DNA from: Planctomycetaceae bacterium
GTDB lineage: Bacteria > Planctomycetota > UBA1135 > GCA-002686595
DNA: 64,000 bases
Reading direction: 5' to 3'
Assembly (NCBI GenBank): GCA_016125265.1
Contig: WGMC01000003.1
Coordinates: 62,001-126,000 of the forward strand
Part shown: positions 43,372 to 52,353 of the stretch, one piece after another
Layout of the letters: every line of letters begins with the position of its first letter
Numbering within the stretch: position 1 is the first letter of the stretch
Notes under the pieces: generated by a model
What the model was told of the DNA's origin: nothing
Database searches by the model: none
The model's input: the letters and a program-made list of their open reading frames with translations, nothing else
Translations under genes and position numbers: made by a program

Positions 43372-44472
43372 GTGTTGCGCGTCGGCCTCGATTACCTGGT
43401 GGCCACCACCCACTTCCCGGGGATCGGGCGTTACGCGCGCGAACTGGTGCGCGGGCTCGTGTCCAGCGCCGATCCGGACCTGCAACTCCGCCTCTTCGAA
43501 GCGGGTGCGGTGCGCCGCCGCGTGCCAAAGGGTGCCCTGGGGCTGGCCAGCGCGGCCGTTCCCGTGCGTCGGCTCCGGCTGCCGCTTCCGCGGCGGATCC
43601 TTGCGCCGCTCCTGGTCCGGGTGGGCGCGGACCGCCTGCTCGGCGGTGTCGATGTGTACCACCGCATGGCCCTGGGTGTACCGAAGTTGGCGCGGGCGAG
43701 GTCGGTGTACGCCGTCGCGGAGTTGCCCGTCGGGGACGGTGAGCGGCCGTTCGCAAAGGCCCTGGGCCGCGAAGACTTGGTGTTGACCTTCAGCCAGCAC
43801 GCTTTGGACGACCTGCGCGCGCGGTTCGGGGTGTCGGTGGAGCGCTCCGCCCTCGTACCCGTCGGTGCGGACCATTGGGTGCGTGACCTCGCGGGCTCGA
43901 CCAGTCCCCCAGAACGCGACGATCCGCCGATGGTTCTGGTGCTCGGCGCCCTGCGCCGCGAACGCCACCACGAGGAGATCCTGAACGGTTTCGATCGCTG
44001 GGTCGGTTCCAGTGGTCGGGCGACGCTGGTCTTCGCGGGCGGCCGCGGCGATGCGGTGGAGTTGGTGCAACGCAGACTCAACTTCGCCGCGTCGCGGGCC
44101 CACATCACGTGGGTGGAGCACCCCGGCGAAGCCGAACTCGCGTCCCTGGTGGCACGCGCGAGCCTATTGGTCCACCTTTCCGAAACCGAGTGCACGGCGG
44201 TGACGCCGCTCGAAGCGCTTTCCGTCGGCACACCCGTGCTCGTCAGCGACACTCCCGTGTTCCGGGAGGCCCTGCTCGATCTGGCCCAGTACGTGCCCAC
44301 GCCGATGTCCCTGCGGCACCGCAAGGCCCTGCCCGAGCAGTTGGCCGCGGGTGTGGAATCGGCTCGGGACGCCGTTGCTGAAGCCAGCCGCCGAGCGCGC
44401 GGCGCGGCGTTCACGTGGTGCGAAAGTGCGCGTGTGCACGGGGCCCATTACCGCCGGCTGGCGGAGGCCTAG
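43372..44472 (+). CDS. Glycosyltransferase family 4 (group 1) protein
   Basis: A 366-residue GT-B glycosyltransferase. The N-terminal Rossmann start VLRVGLDYLVATTHFPGIGRYARELVRGL contains the Gly-rich donor/acceptor loop. The C-terminal half has MVLVLGALRRERHHEEILNGF, ARASLLVHLSETECTAVTPLEALSVGTPVLVSD (the E-x7-E nucleotide-sugar motif of GT4) and SLRHRKALPEQL. The GTG start is placed by the conserved first strand. It probably acts on a cell-surface glycan; donor and acceptor are unknown. The SGNH hydrolase gene follows 50 bases later. Confidence 0.88.
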   Translation: MLRVGLDYLVATTHFPGIGRYARELVRGLVSSADPDLQLRLFEAGAVRRRVPKGALGLASAAVPVRRLRLPLPRRILAPLLVRVGADRLLGGVDVYHRMALGVPKLARARSVYAVAELPVGDGERPFAKALGREDLVLTFSQHALDDLRARFGVSVERSALVPVGADHWVRDLAGSTSPPERDDPPMVLVLGALRRERHHEEILNGFDRWVGSSGRATLVFAGGRGDAVELVQRRLNFAASRAHITWVEHPGEAELASLVARASLLVHLSETECTAVTPLEALSVGTPVLVSDTPVFREALLDLAQYVPTPMSLRHRKALPEQLAAGVESARDAVAEASRRARGAAFTWCESARVHGAHYRRLAEA

Positions 44473-44522
44473 GCCAAGTCGCCTTGCGGGTTGGCGGTGC
44501 TAGGAGCACAATCGCCGCAACC

Positions 44523-45707
44523 ATGAAGACCGGCACAGGAACCGCCCCGCCGAAGCGCCGCGGCCGGCGACTCGCCTTGAGTGCCTTGGTCTTCGCAGTG
44601 TCGCTTGCTCTGCTCTGGTTGGCGCTGTCGTGGCCGCGCAGTGGGCGCCTCTACGACGAGGTATTGGCCCAGAAGCGCGGTTGGCGCGGCGCGCCGCACC
44701 GGTCCGATCCGGTGTTAGGCGTGGCGCCGCGGGCGAACGCGCGCGGCGAGCACCTTTTGCGCGCGGGTCCGCCGATTCCGATGGGCTTCGACGCCCTGGG
44801 GTTGCGTGTGCCCGTCGGCGAGGCGGGTGAGCGTCGGGCGCGCCGGCAGCAGGAGCTCTCCGGCCGACCACTGGTGCTGTTCCTCGGCGACTCGATGACG
44901 TACGGCGACTGCACGTTGGCCGAGCACACCTTCGCCGAGTTGGTCGGCGACTGGATGGGCATGCGTGTGGCCAACGCGGGGGTGTGCGGATACGGCCTCG
45001 CTCACATGGTGTTGCGCGCGCGCGAGCTCGTGCCGCTCCTTCAGCCCGATGTGCTCGTGGTGCAACATTCCTCGTGGTTGGCGGACCGCGGCATTCGGCC
45101 CTATGCGCCGACCTATTGGGGCCGTGTGCCGACGCCCTACGCGGTGTCGCTCGACCCCCTGCGATTCGCGCCGCCGCTCTACACGACGATGGTCACCGAG
45201 TTCGACCTCGGCGCGTACACCCATCCCGCATCGGGCCAACCGCCCGGGCGGGCGAAGTTCTGGCGCGAGATCGGCCTTCCGCTGCTCGCCCACGACGACT
45301 GGAGCGAGGCCCTCGTGGCGGCTCGGTGGGCGCTGGGCCGCGTCGAGAAGCCGGTCGAGGACCACGTGGCGCTCGACCGCGCGGCCTATGCCGAGCTCAC
45401 GGAGTTGGCCCGTGCGCACGGTGCTCGCATCCTCGTGTTGCCGCTCGCGCTCGCACTCGAACCGGTGCTGAATCCGGCCGTGTACCTGCCCGAGGGTGTG
45501 TGGGCGGTCCCCGCGCAGATGCACCTCGTGAAGTCCTTGCCGAAGCTGGACCGCGCCACGTACGAGCGCCTCTACAACCATTGGCGCGGCGACCCACCCG
45601 TATTGGTGGACAACCATCCCAACGAGTTGGCGCACCAGCGCATCGCCGAAGAACTCGTGGTCTGGTTGCGGCGCGGCGGTTTCACCGCGCCGGGTCAGGA
45701 CAAGTAG
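44523..45707 (+). CDS. Membrane-anchored SGNH/GDSL hydrolase
   Basis: A 394-residue protein with a basic N-terminus and one membrane helix (about residues 17-36, LALSALVFAVSLALLWLALS), then an SGNH-hydrolase domain. Block I is LVLFLGDSMTYGDCTL with the catalytic serine, block II NAGVCGYGLAHMVL, and block V VDNHPNELAHQRIAEEL with the Asp-x-His pair. Such enzymes deacylate or acylate glycans and lipids outside the membrane. Being next to a glycosyltransferase suggests glycan (de)acetylation (inference). It overlaps the convergent SprT-like gene by 13 bases. Confidence 0.88.
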   Translation: MKTGTGTAPPKRRGRRLALSALVFAVSLALLWLALSWPRSGRLYDEVLAQKRGWRGAPHRSDPVLGVAPRANARGEHLLRAGPPIPMGFDALGLRVPVGEAGERRARRQQELSGRPLVLFLGDSMTYGDCTLAEHTFAELVGDWMGMRVANAGVCGYGLAHMVLRARELVPLLQPDVLVVQHSSWLADRGIRPYAPTYWGRVPTPYAVSLDPLRFAPPLYTTMVTEFDLGAYTHPASGQPPGRAKFWREIGLPLLAHDDWSEALVAARWALGRVEKPVEDHVALDRAAYAELTELARAHGARILVLPLALALEPVLNPAVYLPEGVWAVPAQMHLVKSLPKLDRATYERLYNHWRGDPPVLVDNHPNELAHQRIAEELVVWLRRGGFTAPGQDK

Positions 45708-46774
45708 CCGGCCACGCCGTTGCCGCGGTCCTCGATGGGGCGGTGGATGCGCACGTTGCGGCCGGCCTCCTGGCCCGCGGAGTACGCCTCGCCAACCACG
45801 CGCGCGCTGGCGCGCACGGTGCGCACGCGGGGATTGTGCCAGCGGAAGTACTCGTCGAGTTTCGGGTCCCCGCGCCAAACCAGCCCCCGTTGGGTGTTGC
45901 GCCGGGCCCGTTCTTCCTCGCGCAGCCGGGTGAGGAATCCGTTGAGTACCCCCTCGAAGTACGTGAGCCTATCGCGGTTGCCGCGGATCTTCCGGACGCG
46001 GCGGTGTTCGTCCCACAGCACCGGCAGCAGCTCCCAGAGGTACCCGTGCACGTAGCTCGCCATCTCGAGATTGCTGGGTGTGCCGTGCACGAAGAGGGCC
46101 GTTCCCGAGACGTTGTGCGCCTGGTCGTACTGCATGGACCAGAGCACTTCGACGAAGAAGAACTCCGAGAGGATGACGGCCAATTGGTTCTCGAACGCGT
46201 GGTGCCGTTTGGCTACCGGACCCAGAACACGTCGGCCAAAACCGCGCTGAGCATCGCGCTGCACCACGTCCAGGTTGTGCTCGAGCATCAATCCGCGCGC
46301 GAGGCGCACCGCCGCCGTCGCCTCGTGTTCGTTCGGGGACGCGCCCAGGGCCAACAGCTTGGAGATGCGCCGCGTCAAACGCGCGGTTTCGTCCTCGGCG
46401 CCAGCCGCCACGGCATCCGCGCCGTTGCTCGTCGCCGAGGCCTCTACGCGCAGCCACTGGCACGCCTGCGCAAAGCTGGGGCCATGGGGACGCTCGTGGC
46501 TGCGCAGCAGCACTTCGTCGACCGCCTGGTGCGCCATTTCGTGTCGCAGGGTCGCCATAGCCTCCTGCCACGGGTCCTGGGCCACGTGTTCGAGGCGCAG
46601 TTGGATGTGGCGGCGTTCGCGGTCCCAGAGGCCGAGCGGTCCAAGACCAGAGACCAGTTCGACGACGGGCGCACGCAGCGCGTCGTTCAGGTACTCGCGG
46701 TTGTAGTGGTGCCACCAGAGCAACACCTCGCGGGTCCAGACGCCCGCACGCAGGGTGTCCCCGGGGTCGCTCAC
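45695..46774 (-). CDS. SprT-like metallopeptidase domain joined to DUF2786/DUF7168
   Basis: A 359-residue protein. Residues about 8-110 resemble a SprT-like zincin: WHHYNREYLNDALRAPVVEL, then the zinc motif TLRHEMAHQAVDEVLL and a third His in RPHGPSF. Residues about 130-175 are a DUF2786 domain (ISKLLALGASPNEHEATAAVRLARGLMLEHNLD), followed by the usual partner region (VILSEFFFVEVLW, SNLEMASYVHGYLWELLP). SprT-family proteases cleave DNA-protein crosslinks in eukaryotes; the bacterial roles are poorly defined. DUF2786 proteins are frequent in phages and accessory regions. The GTG start overlaps the SDR stop. Confidence 0.8.
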   Translation of the reverse strand: MSDPGDTLRAGVWTREVLLWWHHYNREYLNDALRAPVVELVSGLGPLGLWDRERRHIQLRLEHVAQDPWQEAMATLRHEMAHQAVDEVLLRSHERPHGPSFAQACQWLRVEASATSNGADAVAAGAEDETARLTRRISKLLALGASPNEHEATAAVRLARGLMLEHNLDVVQRDAQRGFGRRVLGPVAKRHHAFENQLAVILSEFFFVEVLWSMQYDQAHNVSGTALFVHGTPSNLEMASYVHGYLWELLPVLWDEHRRVRKIRGNRDRLTYFEGVLNGFLTRLREEERARRNTQRGLVWRGDPKLDEYFRWHNPRVRTVRASARVVGEAYSAGQEAGRNVRIHRPIEDRGNGVAGYLS

Positions 46775-47577
46775 GTCGCGCCTCCGTGGCCGGGGGGCGG
46801 CATCCATTCGCGGCTTGCCAGCAGCCGGTCGGCGGCGCCCGGCCACAGGATGGATAGCGCCCCGAGCCAGCGCCACTTCCAGCGCAGGAAACGCTCGGGC
46901 TCGGGCTCGCGGTCGAGCCGCAGGATGGCTTCGCCGACACGCTCGGGCGGATCGGCGCGGTCGAGCTCCGGGTCGTGGAGACCCGCGGGATTCTGTTGGC
47001 GCTCGAAGATCTCGGTCGCTGTCACGCCGGGATTCAAGAGGCTGACGCGGATGCCGTAGGGCGCCCACTCGAGTCGCAGGGCTTCGCCGATGGAGCACAC
47101 GGCCGCCTTGCTCGCCGCGTAGGCCGCCATCGTCGGCATGCCGCGGCGCCCCACCACCGACGACACGAGCACCATGTTGGGACGCACGCCGCGCCGCAGC
47201 CAAGGAAGCGCCGCTTTCGCCCCGAGCAGCACGGCCTCCACGTTCGTCGCGAGGAGCCGCCGCAGTTCGGTCGGCTCCAAATCCTCGACACGCGCGCGGT
47301 ATCCGATCCCCGCGTTGGCGACCAGGAGATCGAGCGAGCCGAAGTGTTCGCCCGCACGGCGCACGCTCGACTCCAGCGCAACCGGGTCGGTCAAGTCGCA
47401 CACCAGGGCAATGTGGTGGCCTTCGTTGGGCGCCGGCAGTTCGGCGAGCAGCGTGCGCAGGCGGTCCTCGCGACGCGCTAGGATCGCGACTCGGTACCCC
47501 TGGGCGGCGAGGACACGAGCCGTGGCGGCACCGATCCCTGAACTCGCTCCGGTGACGAGGGCCGTTCTGTGCTGCAT
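46771..47577 (-). CDS. SDR-family NAD(P)-dependent oxidoreductase
   Basis: A 268-residue classical short-chain dehydrogenase. The cofactor motif is ALVTGASSGIGAATARVLA. NAGIGYRARVEDLE is the NAG strand, the catalytic serine is in VLVSSVVGRRG and the Tyr/Lys in YAASKAAV. The PG motif (LLNPGVTATEIF) is present. Arg at the end of the second strand (LARRE) favours NADP. A C-terminal amphipathic tail (LRWKWRWLGALSILWPGA) may touch the membrane, as in lipid-directed SDRs. Substrate unknown. It sits between the ABC exporter and the SprT-like gene. Confidence 0.92.
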   Translation of the reverse strand: MQHRTALVTGASSGIGAATARVLAAQGYRVAILARREDRLRTLLAELPAPNEGHHIALVCDLTDPVALESSVRRAGEHFGSLDLLVANAGIGYRARVEDLEPTELRRLLATNVEAVLLGAKAALPWLRRGVRPNMVLVSSVVGRRGMPTMAAYAASKAAVCSIGEALRLEWAPYGIRVSLLNPGVTATEIFERQQNPAGLHDPELDRADPPERVGEAILRLDREPEPERFLRWKWRWLGALSILWPGAADRLLASREWMPPPGHGGAT

Positions 47578-47586
47578 GGGAAGAGG

Positions 47587-48930
47587 TTACCGCGCGCGCG
47601 ATCCGTAACGCTGCGCGAAGAGCCGCACGGACAGCACCAGCAGCACCGCCGCCAGTCCCACCATTTGCAACACTTCGCGACCGATGCCCTCCCGGGTTTC
47701 GGTGGGCAAGAGACCCTTGCCGTACCAGAAGATGCCGTGGAACGCATCCATGGCCCAGGCGACGGGCAGGAAGCTGCCGACGGCGCGGAACCATTCGGGG
47801 GTGATCTCCCGGGGGAACCAGGCGCCGCCGAGGGCGCTCATCACCAGGATGATCAGCGTGGAGAGCCCCTCGAGTTGTTTCTGGCTGCGGCAGACGACCG
47901 CGAGGAAGAGACCGATGCCCACCGCGAGCAGCACCCAACTGCACGAAACCAGCACCAGCGGCAGCGGATCCGCCAACACGGGCACACCGTAGACCAGACC
48001 CGCGAATGCAAACAGCACCACGAGTTGCAGGAACGCGATCAGACCGACGGAGCCCAGTTTGCCGAGCAACACCGCATTGCCGGCGGCGGGGGTCAGTTGC
48101 AGGCGTGTGAGGGTGCCCTCGTTGCGCTCCTGGAGCAATGTCCCACCGGCGCCCACCACCGTGAACAGCAGCATCATTACGGCCATCGCGGAAAAAGCGT
48201 GCGCCGCACCCGCGCTGCGCGGCGGTCCGTCGTCCCGGTTGCCGGCCGCATCGCGCACATCGAGGCCCAGCAGGCCGGGCAGCTCCGCAAGGGGGTCGAA
48301 GGCGGTCCCGGCAGGTGTCGCGTCGCCCGCCGTTGCGGCGGAGGATTCGAGCAACAGCGTCTGGATGTCGTCGAAACTGGTGCGCAGCACCGCGCTTGCA
48401 CCGGGTCGGCCAAGGGCGGGGAAGTCGAGCGCTTCGAGCGCGCTGTCGAACAGGCCGGGGCCCTCGGTGGCGATCCGCTGTTGCAGGAGGACGGGCGCCA
48501 GTTGGAACAGCACGACCTGTTGGCTGATCGCCTGCGAGGGGTCGCGCAGCAGCACGAGTTCGGGGGTGCGGCCCGCGGCAACTGTGGCCTCGTAACCCTT
48601 GGGGATCAGGATCGCGCAGGCGCGTTTGCCGCTCTCCACACGTCGTTCCGCATCGTCGACCACATCGACGTCGAGGCCGTTCGCAGCGGACAGCGCGTCG
48701 ACTAGCGCGCGGCTGGCGCCGGTCTGGTCCCGGTCCTCGACGGCGAGGCCCACCCGCACCGGCGTGCTGTCCGAAGCTCCGCCCATGACACCGGACATCG
48801 CCGTCCCGAACACACTGCCGAGTGCGATTGGCAGCAGGAACGTGAGCGCGAGCGCCGTGCGGTCGCGGCGGAAGATCAGGAGGTCCTTGGCGATCAGGGC
48901 ATAGATGGTCTGCCACATGGTCCGCGTCAC
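47587..48930 (-). CDS. ABC-2 type transporter permease
   Basis: A 447-residue ABC-2 permease. One N-terminal helix (LALTFLLPIALGSVFG) is followed by a large extracytoplasmic domain (about residues 50-250), then five helices with the conserved ABC-2 region ERNEGTLTRLQLTPAAGNAVLLGKL and ALGGAWFPREITPEWFRAVGSFLPVAWAMDA. A GTG start (48930) overlaps the ATPase stop and is preferred; an ATG at 48918 is possible. With the upstream ATPase it forms a complete exporter half-pair. The NatB/YhaP-like layout suggests export of drugs, lipids or sodium, and the substrate is not predictable. Confidence 0.9.
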   Translation of the reverse strand: MTRTMWQTIYALIAKDLLIFRRDRTALALTFLLPIALGSVFGTAMSGVMGGASDSTPVRVGLAVEDRDQTGASRALVDALSAANGLDVDVVDDAERRVESGKRACAILIPKGYEATVAAGRTPELVLLRDPSQAISQQVVLFQLAPVLLQQRIATEGPGLFDSALEALDFPALGRPGASAVLRTSFDDIQTLLLESSAATAGDATPAGTAFDPLAELPGLLGLDVRDAAGNRDDGPPRSAGAAHAFSAMAVMMLLFTVVGAGGTLLQERNEGTLTRLQLTPAAGNAVLLGKLGSVGLIAFLQLVVLFAFAGLVYGVPVLADPLPLVLVSCSWVLLAVGIGLFLAVVCRSQKQLEGLSTLIILVMSALGGAWFPREITPEWFRAVGSFLPVAWAMDAFHGIFWYGKGLLPTETREGIGREVLQMVGLAAVLLVLSVRLFAQRYGSRAR

Positions 48931-49808
48931 GCTTCGGTCTCCGACTCGTCCCTGAGGGCGCGGCCCGTGAGGACCAAGAAGATGCTCTCCAAGTCGATGG
49001 GCTCTGCGTGCACCGCGACGTCGAAGCCGGCGGCCCGCAAGACGCCCGCGGCCTCGGCCGGGTCCCGGCCGCCGCCCAGTTCGAGCCGCGCGCGCCCGTG
49101 GCCGCGCACTTCGGGCAACGCGGCCAGTTCGGCCAGTGTGCCCACGGCCGCGATGCGCCCCTGGTCCATCACGGCGATGCGGTTGCAGAGACGCTCCACC
49201 TCGCCCATCTGGTGGGTCGTGTAGATCAGCGTCAGGCCGGCCTTGCAAAGCCCCGCGATCATCTCGAAGAGGTGGTTGCGGCTCTGCGGATCGACGCCAG
49301 CCGTTGGCTCGTCGAGGAACACGACCTCCGGACCGTGCAAGAGCGACGCGACCAGATTGAGTCGGCGCTTCATGCCGCCGGAGAACCCCTGTACGGCATC
49401 GTCGGCGCGGTCGACGAGCGAGGCGGCCTCGAGCGCCCAATCGACGCGCTCCGTCAAGCGTGCGCCGACCAGACCGTGCGCCCGGCCGAAGAAGCGCAGG
49501 TTTTCGCGCGCGGTCAGCGGCCCGTACAGCGCGATCTCCTGGGGCACGACACCGAGGCGCGCGCGCAACTGGGCGCCGTCGCGCTCGGGGTCCAGACCGA
49601 GCACCGAAACTTCGCCGGCGTCGCGTCCGACGAGTGTCGACAGCACACGCAGGGTCGTGGTCTTGCCAGCGCCGTTGGGGCCGAGCAACCCGAGGGCCTC
49701 GCCCCTTTGCACACAAAGATCGACGCCGGCTAGGGCGACCCGCTCGCCGTAGCGCTTCTCCAGTCCGACGACGCGGATCGCCGACGCGGTTTCGGGGGGT
49801 GCTTCCAC
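48927..49808 (-). CDS. ABC-2 type transporter ATP-binding protein
   Basis: A 293-residue ABC ATPase. Walker A is LLGPNGAGKTTTLRVL, the Q-loop VVPQEIALYGPLT, the signature FSGGMKRRLNLVASLL, Walker B VVFLDEPTAGVDP and the switch histidine IYTTHQM. The FSGGM signature and C-terminal extension are typical of CcmA/NatA-type drug and antibiotic exporters. The GTG start is placed where the conserved strand IRVVGLEKRYGERVAL is preceded by a short leader. It is coupled to the permease by a GTGA overlap. Confidence 0.92.
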   Translation of the reverse strand: MEAPPETASAIRVVGLEKRYGERVALAGVDLCVQRGEALGLLGPNGAGKTTTLRVLSTLVGRDAGEVSVLGLDPERDGAQLRARLGVVPQEIALYGPLTARENLRFFGRAHGLVGARLTERVDWALEAASLVDRADDAVQGFSGGMKRRLNLVASLLHGPEVVFLDEPTAGVDPQSRNHLFEMIAGLCKAGLTLIYTTHQMGEVERLCNRIAVMDQGRIAAVGTLAELAALPEVRGHGRARLELGGGRDPAEAAGVLRAAGFDVAVHAEPIDLESIFLVLTGRALRDESETEA

Positions 49809-49934
49809 GGGCAGGCGAGCGTAGCCGGACGCCCGCGGAACGCAAGCGGCGGGTCGCAGCGCTCGGGTGGTGGCAGCGTGTCCTGCACCGGTTGGCCCTG
49901 GTGGCGGCACGCGCCGTGTGCCAGGATCCGAACC

Positions 49935-50114
49935 ATGGATCAGGAAGCCGAGTACACCTGCGGCCACTGCGGCGAGACGATCGTGGTGCCCGTCGACCTA
50001 TCGGGCGGCGAGCGCCAGGACTACGTCGAGGACTGCCCGGTGTGCTGCTCGCCGAACCTCCTGCACCTGCGCGTGGAGGACGACCAGGTGGACCTATGGG
50101 CCGAGCCCGAATAA
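49935..50114 (+). CDS. CPXCG motif-containing cysteine-rich protein
   Basis: A 59-residue protein of the small CPXCG family. It has YTCGHCGETIVVPVDLSGGE and then DYVEDCPVCCSPN, four cysteine pairs that would form a zinc ribbon. A similar start (MDQEAEYTCGHCGE) and length are usual for the family. Function is unknown; nucleic-acid or protein binding is possible. It is followed directly by the large inverted-repeat element. Confidence 0.9.
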   Translation: MDQEAEYTCGHCGETIVVPVDLSGGERQDYVEDCPVCCSPNLLHLRVEDDQVDLWAEPE

Positions 50115-50120
50115 CCACGG

Positions 50121-50332
50121 GCGGTCTGTAGGGGCGCGGCCCTGTCCGCGCCCAAGGGAACGTTGCGTGGCTCCGCCGCCGCGCTCGCGACGTTCCACCT
50201 ACGCAGCGCGGCTTCGATCCCGCAGCGACGTTCCGCTGGGTGCGCGGGCCTCCAGGCCCGCCTTGGAGCGAGGGGTGTTCTGAGCGGGGCTGTTCCCTTG
50301 GGCGCGGACAGGGCCGCGCCCCTACAGACCGC
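50121..50332. repeat. 41-bp perfect inverted repeat with GC-rich palindromic interior
   Basis: Left arm 50121-50161 and right arm 50292-50332 are exact reverse complements (41 of 41 bases; the left begins GCGGTCTGTAGGGGCGCGGC). The 130-base interior contains a second palindrome, GCGGGCCT-CC-AGGCCCGC, at 50244-50261 and two copies of GCGACGTTCC. No open reading frame of note lies inside. The element fills the space between the stops of two convergent genes. It has the look of a non-autonomous palindromic repeat or a strong bidirectional terminator. Beside it, 50363-50384 repeats 22 bases found in the 13441-13531 array. Confidence 0.95.
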
Positions 50333-50386
50333 ACAACGGTGCACGCCCCAGGGCGGGCCAGAGGCCCGCGCACCCGGCCCGCGCCC

Positions 50387-52183
50387 CTACACTTCGCGGT
50401 CGTAGCGCACGTTCATCTTGAGGCCGCGCACCTTCGTCTTGCGCAGTGCTCGGATGATGTCGTCCGCGTGTTCGGCGGCGACGTCGATCAGCGAGAAGCG
50501 CTCCGCGATGCGGATCGGGCCGATCACGTCGCTCGGCAGACCCGTCTCACCGGTGATCGCGCCCACGAGGTCGCCCGGGCGCAGCGATTGGAACCGACCC
50601 GCGCCGATGAACAGGCGCGCGGCATCCGGGCCCGGACCCTGGTCCCCGCGCCGGTCGCCGAAGTCGCCGGCGGGGCGGCGTTGATCGCGTGGGTCGAACG
50701 ACTCCCTGGGCCCGCGCGTTTCTCGCGGGTCGCGGGATTCGCGGAAGTCGCGCTGCGGGCGCGGATCCCGTTGGGGAGGACCCCGGCGGTCCTTCGGCCC
50801 GCTGTCCACGGCGAAGTCCTGGTCGTTGTTGTTCGAGGCGCCGCCGCCGTGCTCCGCGCGGTGCGCGAGTTCGAGCGCCGCGGCCGCGAGCTCGACCGGA
50901 TCGATCGTCTGCGCCAACTCGGCCGCCATCGCGTGGAACGCGCCGCCGGACTTCGCTTCGAGCACTTCCAGAAGTGCCGCGCGGGTCAATTCCCGGCGGC
51001 GCTGGTCAAGGTCCTTCGCGGTCGGAATCTGCGCCATCTGGATCGGCGCGCGCGTGGCGTTCTGGATGTTGCGCAGGAGGCGCTGCTCGCGGGGCTCCAG
51101 GAACGTGATTGCGACACCCTCGCGGCCTGCACGACCCGTGCGGCCGATGCGGTGCACGTACGCGTCGGGATCGATCGGAACGTCGAAGTTGACCACGTGG
51201 CTGATGTGTTCGATGTCGAGCCCGCGCGCCGCCACGTCCGTCGCGATCAGGAGATCCACGCGGTTGTCGCGGAAGCGCCCGAGCACCCGCTCGCGCTGGT
51301 CCTGGCTGAAGCCGCCGTGCAGCGCCTCCGAGCGGTACCCACGCGCGTTCATCGACTCGGTCACTTCGTCGACGGCGACACGCGTGCGGCAGAACACGAT
51401 CACCGACGTGGGCGATTCCATGTCGAGCACACGGCCCAGCGCTTCGATCTTGTGGTCCCGACGCACCAGGTACGCCGTCTGGCGCACACGCGGCACGGCG
51501 CCGGGTTCGGCGCGCTCGCGCGCGATCGAGACCTGCACCGGATCCGTCAAGTGATTCTTCGCGAGCCCCAGGATGTGCGGCGCCATCGTCGCCGAGAAGA
51601 GCGCCGTCTGGCGGGGTTTGGGCGCACGCGACAGGATCGCCTCGAGGTCCTCGGCAAATCCCATGTCGAGCATCTCGTCCGCCTCGTCCAGCACGACGAA
51701 ACTCGCTTCGCTCAAGTCCATCGTGCCGCGCGTCAGGTGGTCGACGGCGCGGCCGGGGGTGGCGACGACCACCTGCACGCCGCGCGACAGCACACGCACC
51801 TGCTGTCCGAACGACGTGCCGCCGTAGACCGGCAACACGGTTGCGCCAAGCGCCTTCCCATAGCGGTGCACGGCCTCGGCGACCTGCATCGCCAACTCGC
51901 GCGTCGGCACCAGCACCAACGCCCGCGGTTTGCCGGGGTTGAGCTTCTGGCCGGACGTCACGTGGATCAACGGCAGCGCAAACGCCGCGGTCTTGCCCGT
52001 GCCCGTGGCCGCCTGGCCGAGGAGATCGCGCCCGCCCAAGAGCACCGGGATGGCCTCCCGCTGGATCGGAGTGGCTTCTTCGTACCCGAGGGCCAGCACG
52101 GCGGCGGCCAGCTCGGGACCGAGCCCGAGGGCCGCAAAGGTGCTGGCCGACGCGGGTTCGAGGGGGAGGGTGTCTTGGGTCAT
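50387..52183 (-). CDS. DEAD-box RNA helicase with DbpA-like RNA-binding domain (DeaD/CsdA type)
   Basis: A 598-residue ATP-dependent RNA helicase. In order: Q-motif region (FAALGLGPELAAAVLALGYEEATPIQ), Walker A AATGTGKT, PTRELAMQ, DEAD, SAT, then domain 2 with LIATDVAARGLDIE and HRIGRTGRAGREG. A polar Arg/Asp/Pro-rich linker (about residues 450-510) leads to a C-terminal DbpA-type RNA-binding domain (RLFIGAGRFQSLRPGDLVGAI). This is the DeaD/CsdA layout, which acts in ribosome assembly and mRNA turnover, often in the cold. ATG 52183 is preferred to an upstream start at 52225. Confidence 0.94.
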   Translation of the reverse strand: MTQDTLPLEPASASTFAALGLGPELAAAVLALGYEEATPIQREAIPVLLGGRDLLGQAATGTGKTAAFALPLIHVTSGQKLNPGKPRALVLVPTRELAMQVAEAVHRYGKALGATVLPVYGGTSFGQQVRVLSRGVQVVVATPGRAVDHLTRGTMDLSEASFVVLDEADEMLDMGFAEDLEAILSRAPKPRQTALFSATMAPHILGLAKNHLTDPVQVSIARERAEPGAVPRVRQTAYLVRRDHKIEALGRVLDMESPTSVIVFCRTRVAVDEVTESMNARGYRSEALHGGFSQDQRERVLGRFRDNRVDLLIATDVAARGLDIEHISHVVNFDVPIDPDAYVHRIGRTGRAGREGVAITFLEPREQRLLRNIQNATRAPIQMAQIPTAKDLDQRRRELTRAALLEVLEAKSGGAFHAMAAELAQTIDPVELAAAALELAHRAEHGGGASNNNDQDFAVDSGPKDRRGPPQRDPRPQRDFRESRDPRETRGPRESFDPRDQRRPAGDFGDRRGDQGPGPDAARLFIGAGRFQSLRPGDLVGAITGETGLPSDVIGPIRIAERFSLIDVAAEHADDIIRALRKTKVRGLKMNVRYDREV

Positions 52184-52353
52184 GGCGGAATCTCGTCGCA
52201 GGTGTCGAACCGAGGAGGATCGCACGCTCCCCGGCCTACCGCCAGCGCGGCGCCGGAAACCTCCCGCAGACCCCTACGCCCGGGCCCCAGTCCGTGGCAA
52301 CCCCAACCCCGACCGGTTTGACGTCCGGCGGGACCGGGCGCGTACGGGCACCG

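Noticed and set aside
50240..52321. A 693-codon open frame on the plus strand opposite the DEAD-box helicase
   Set aside because: Fully antisense to a well-supported gene, low-complexity translation, no recognisable motif.
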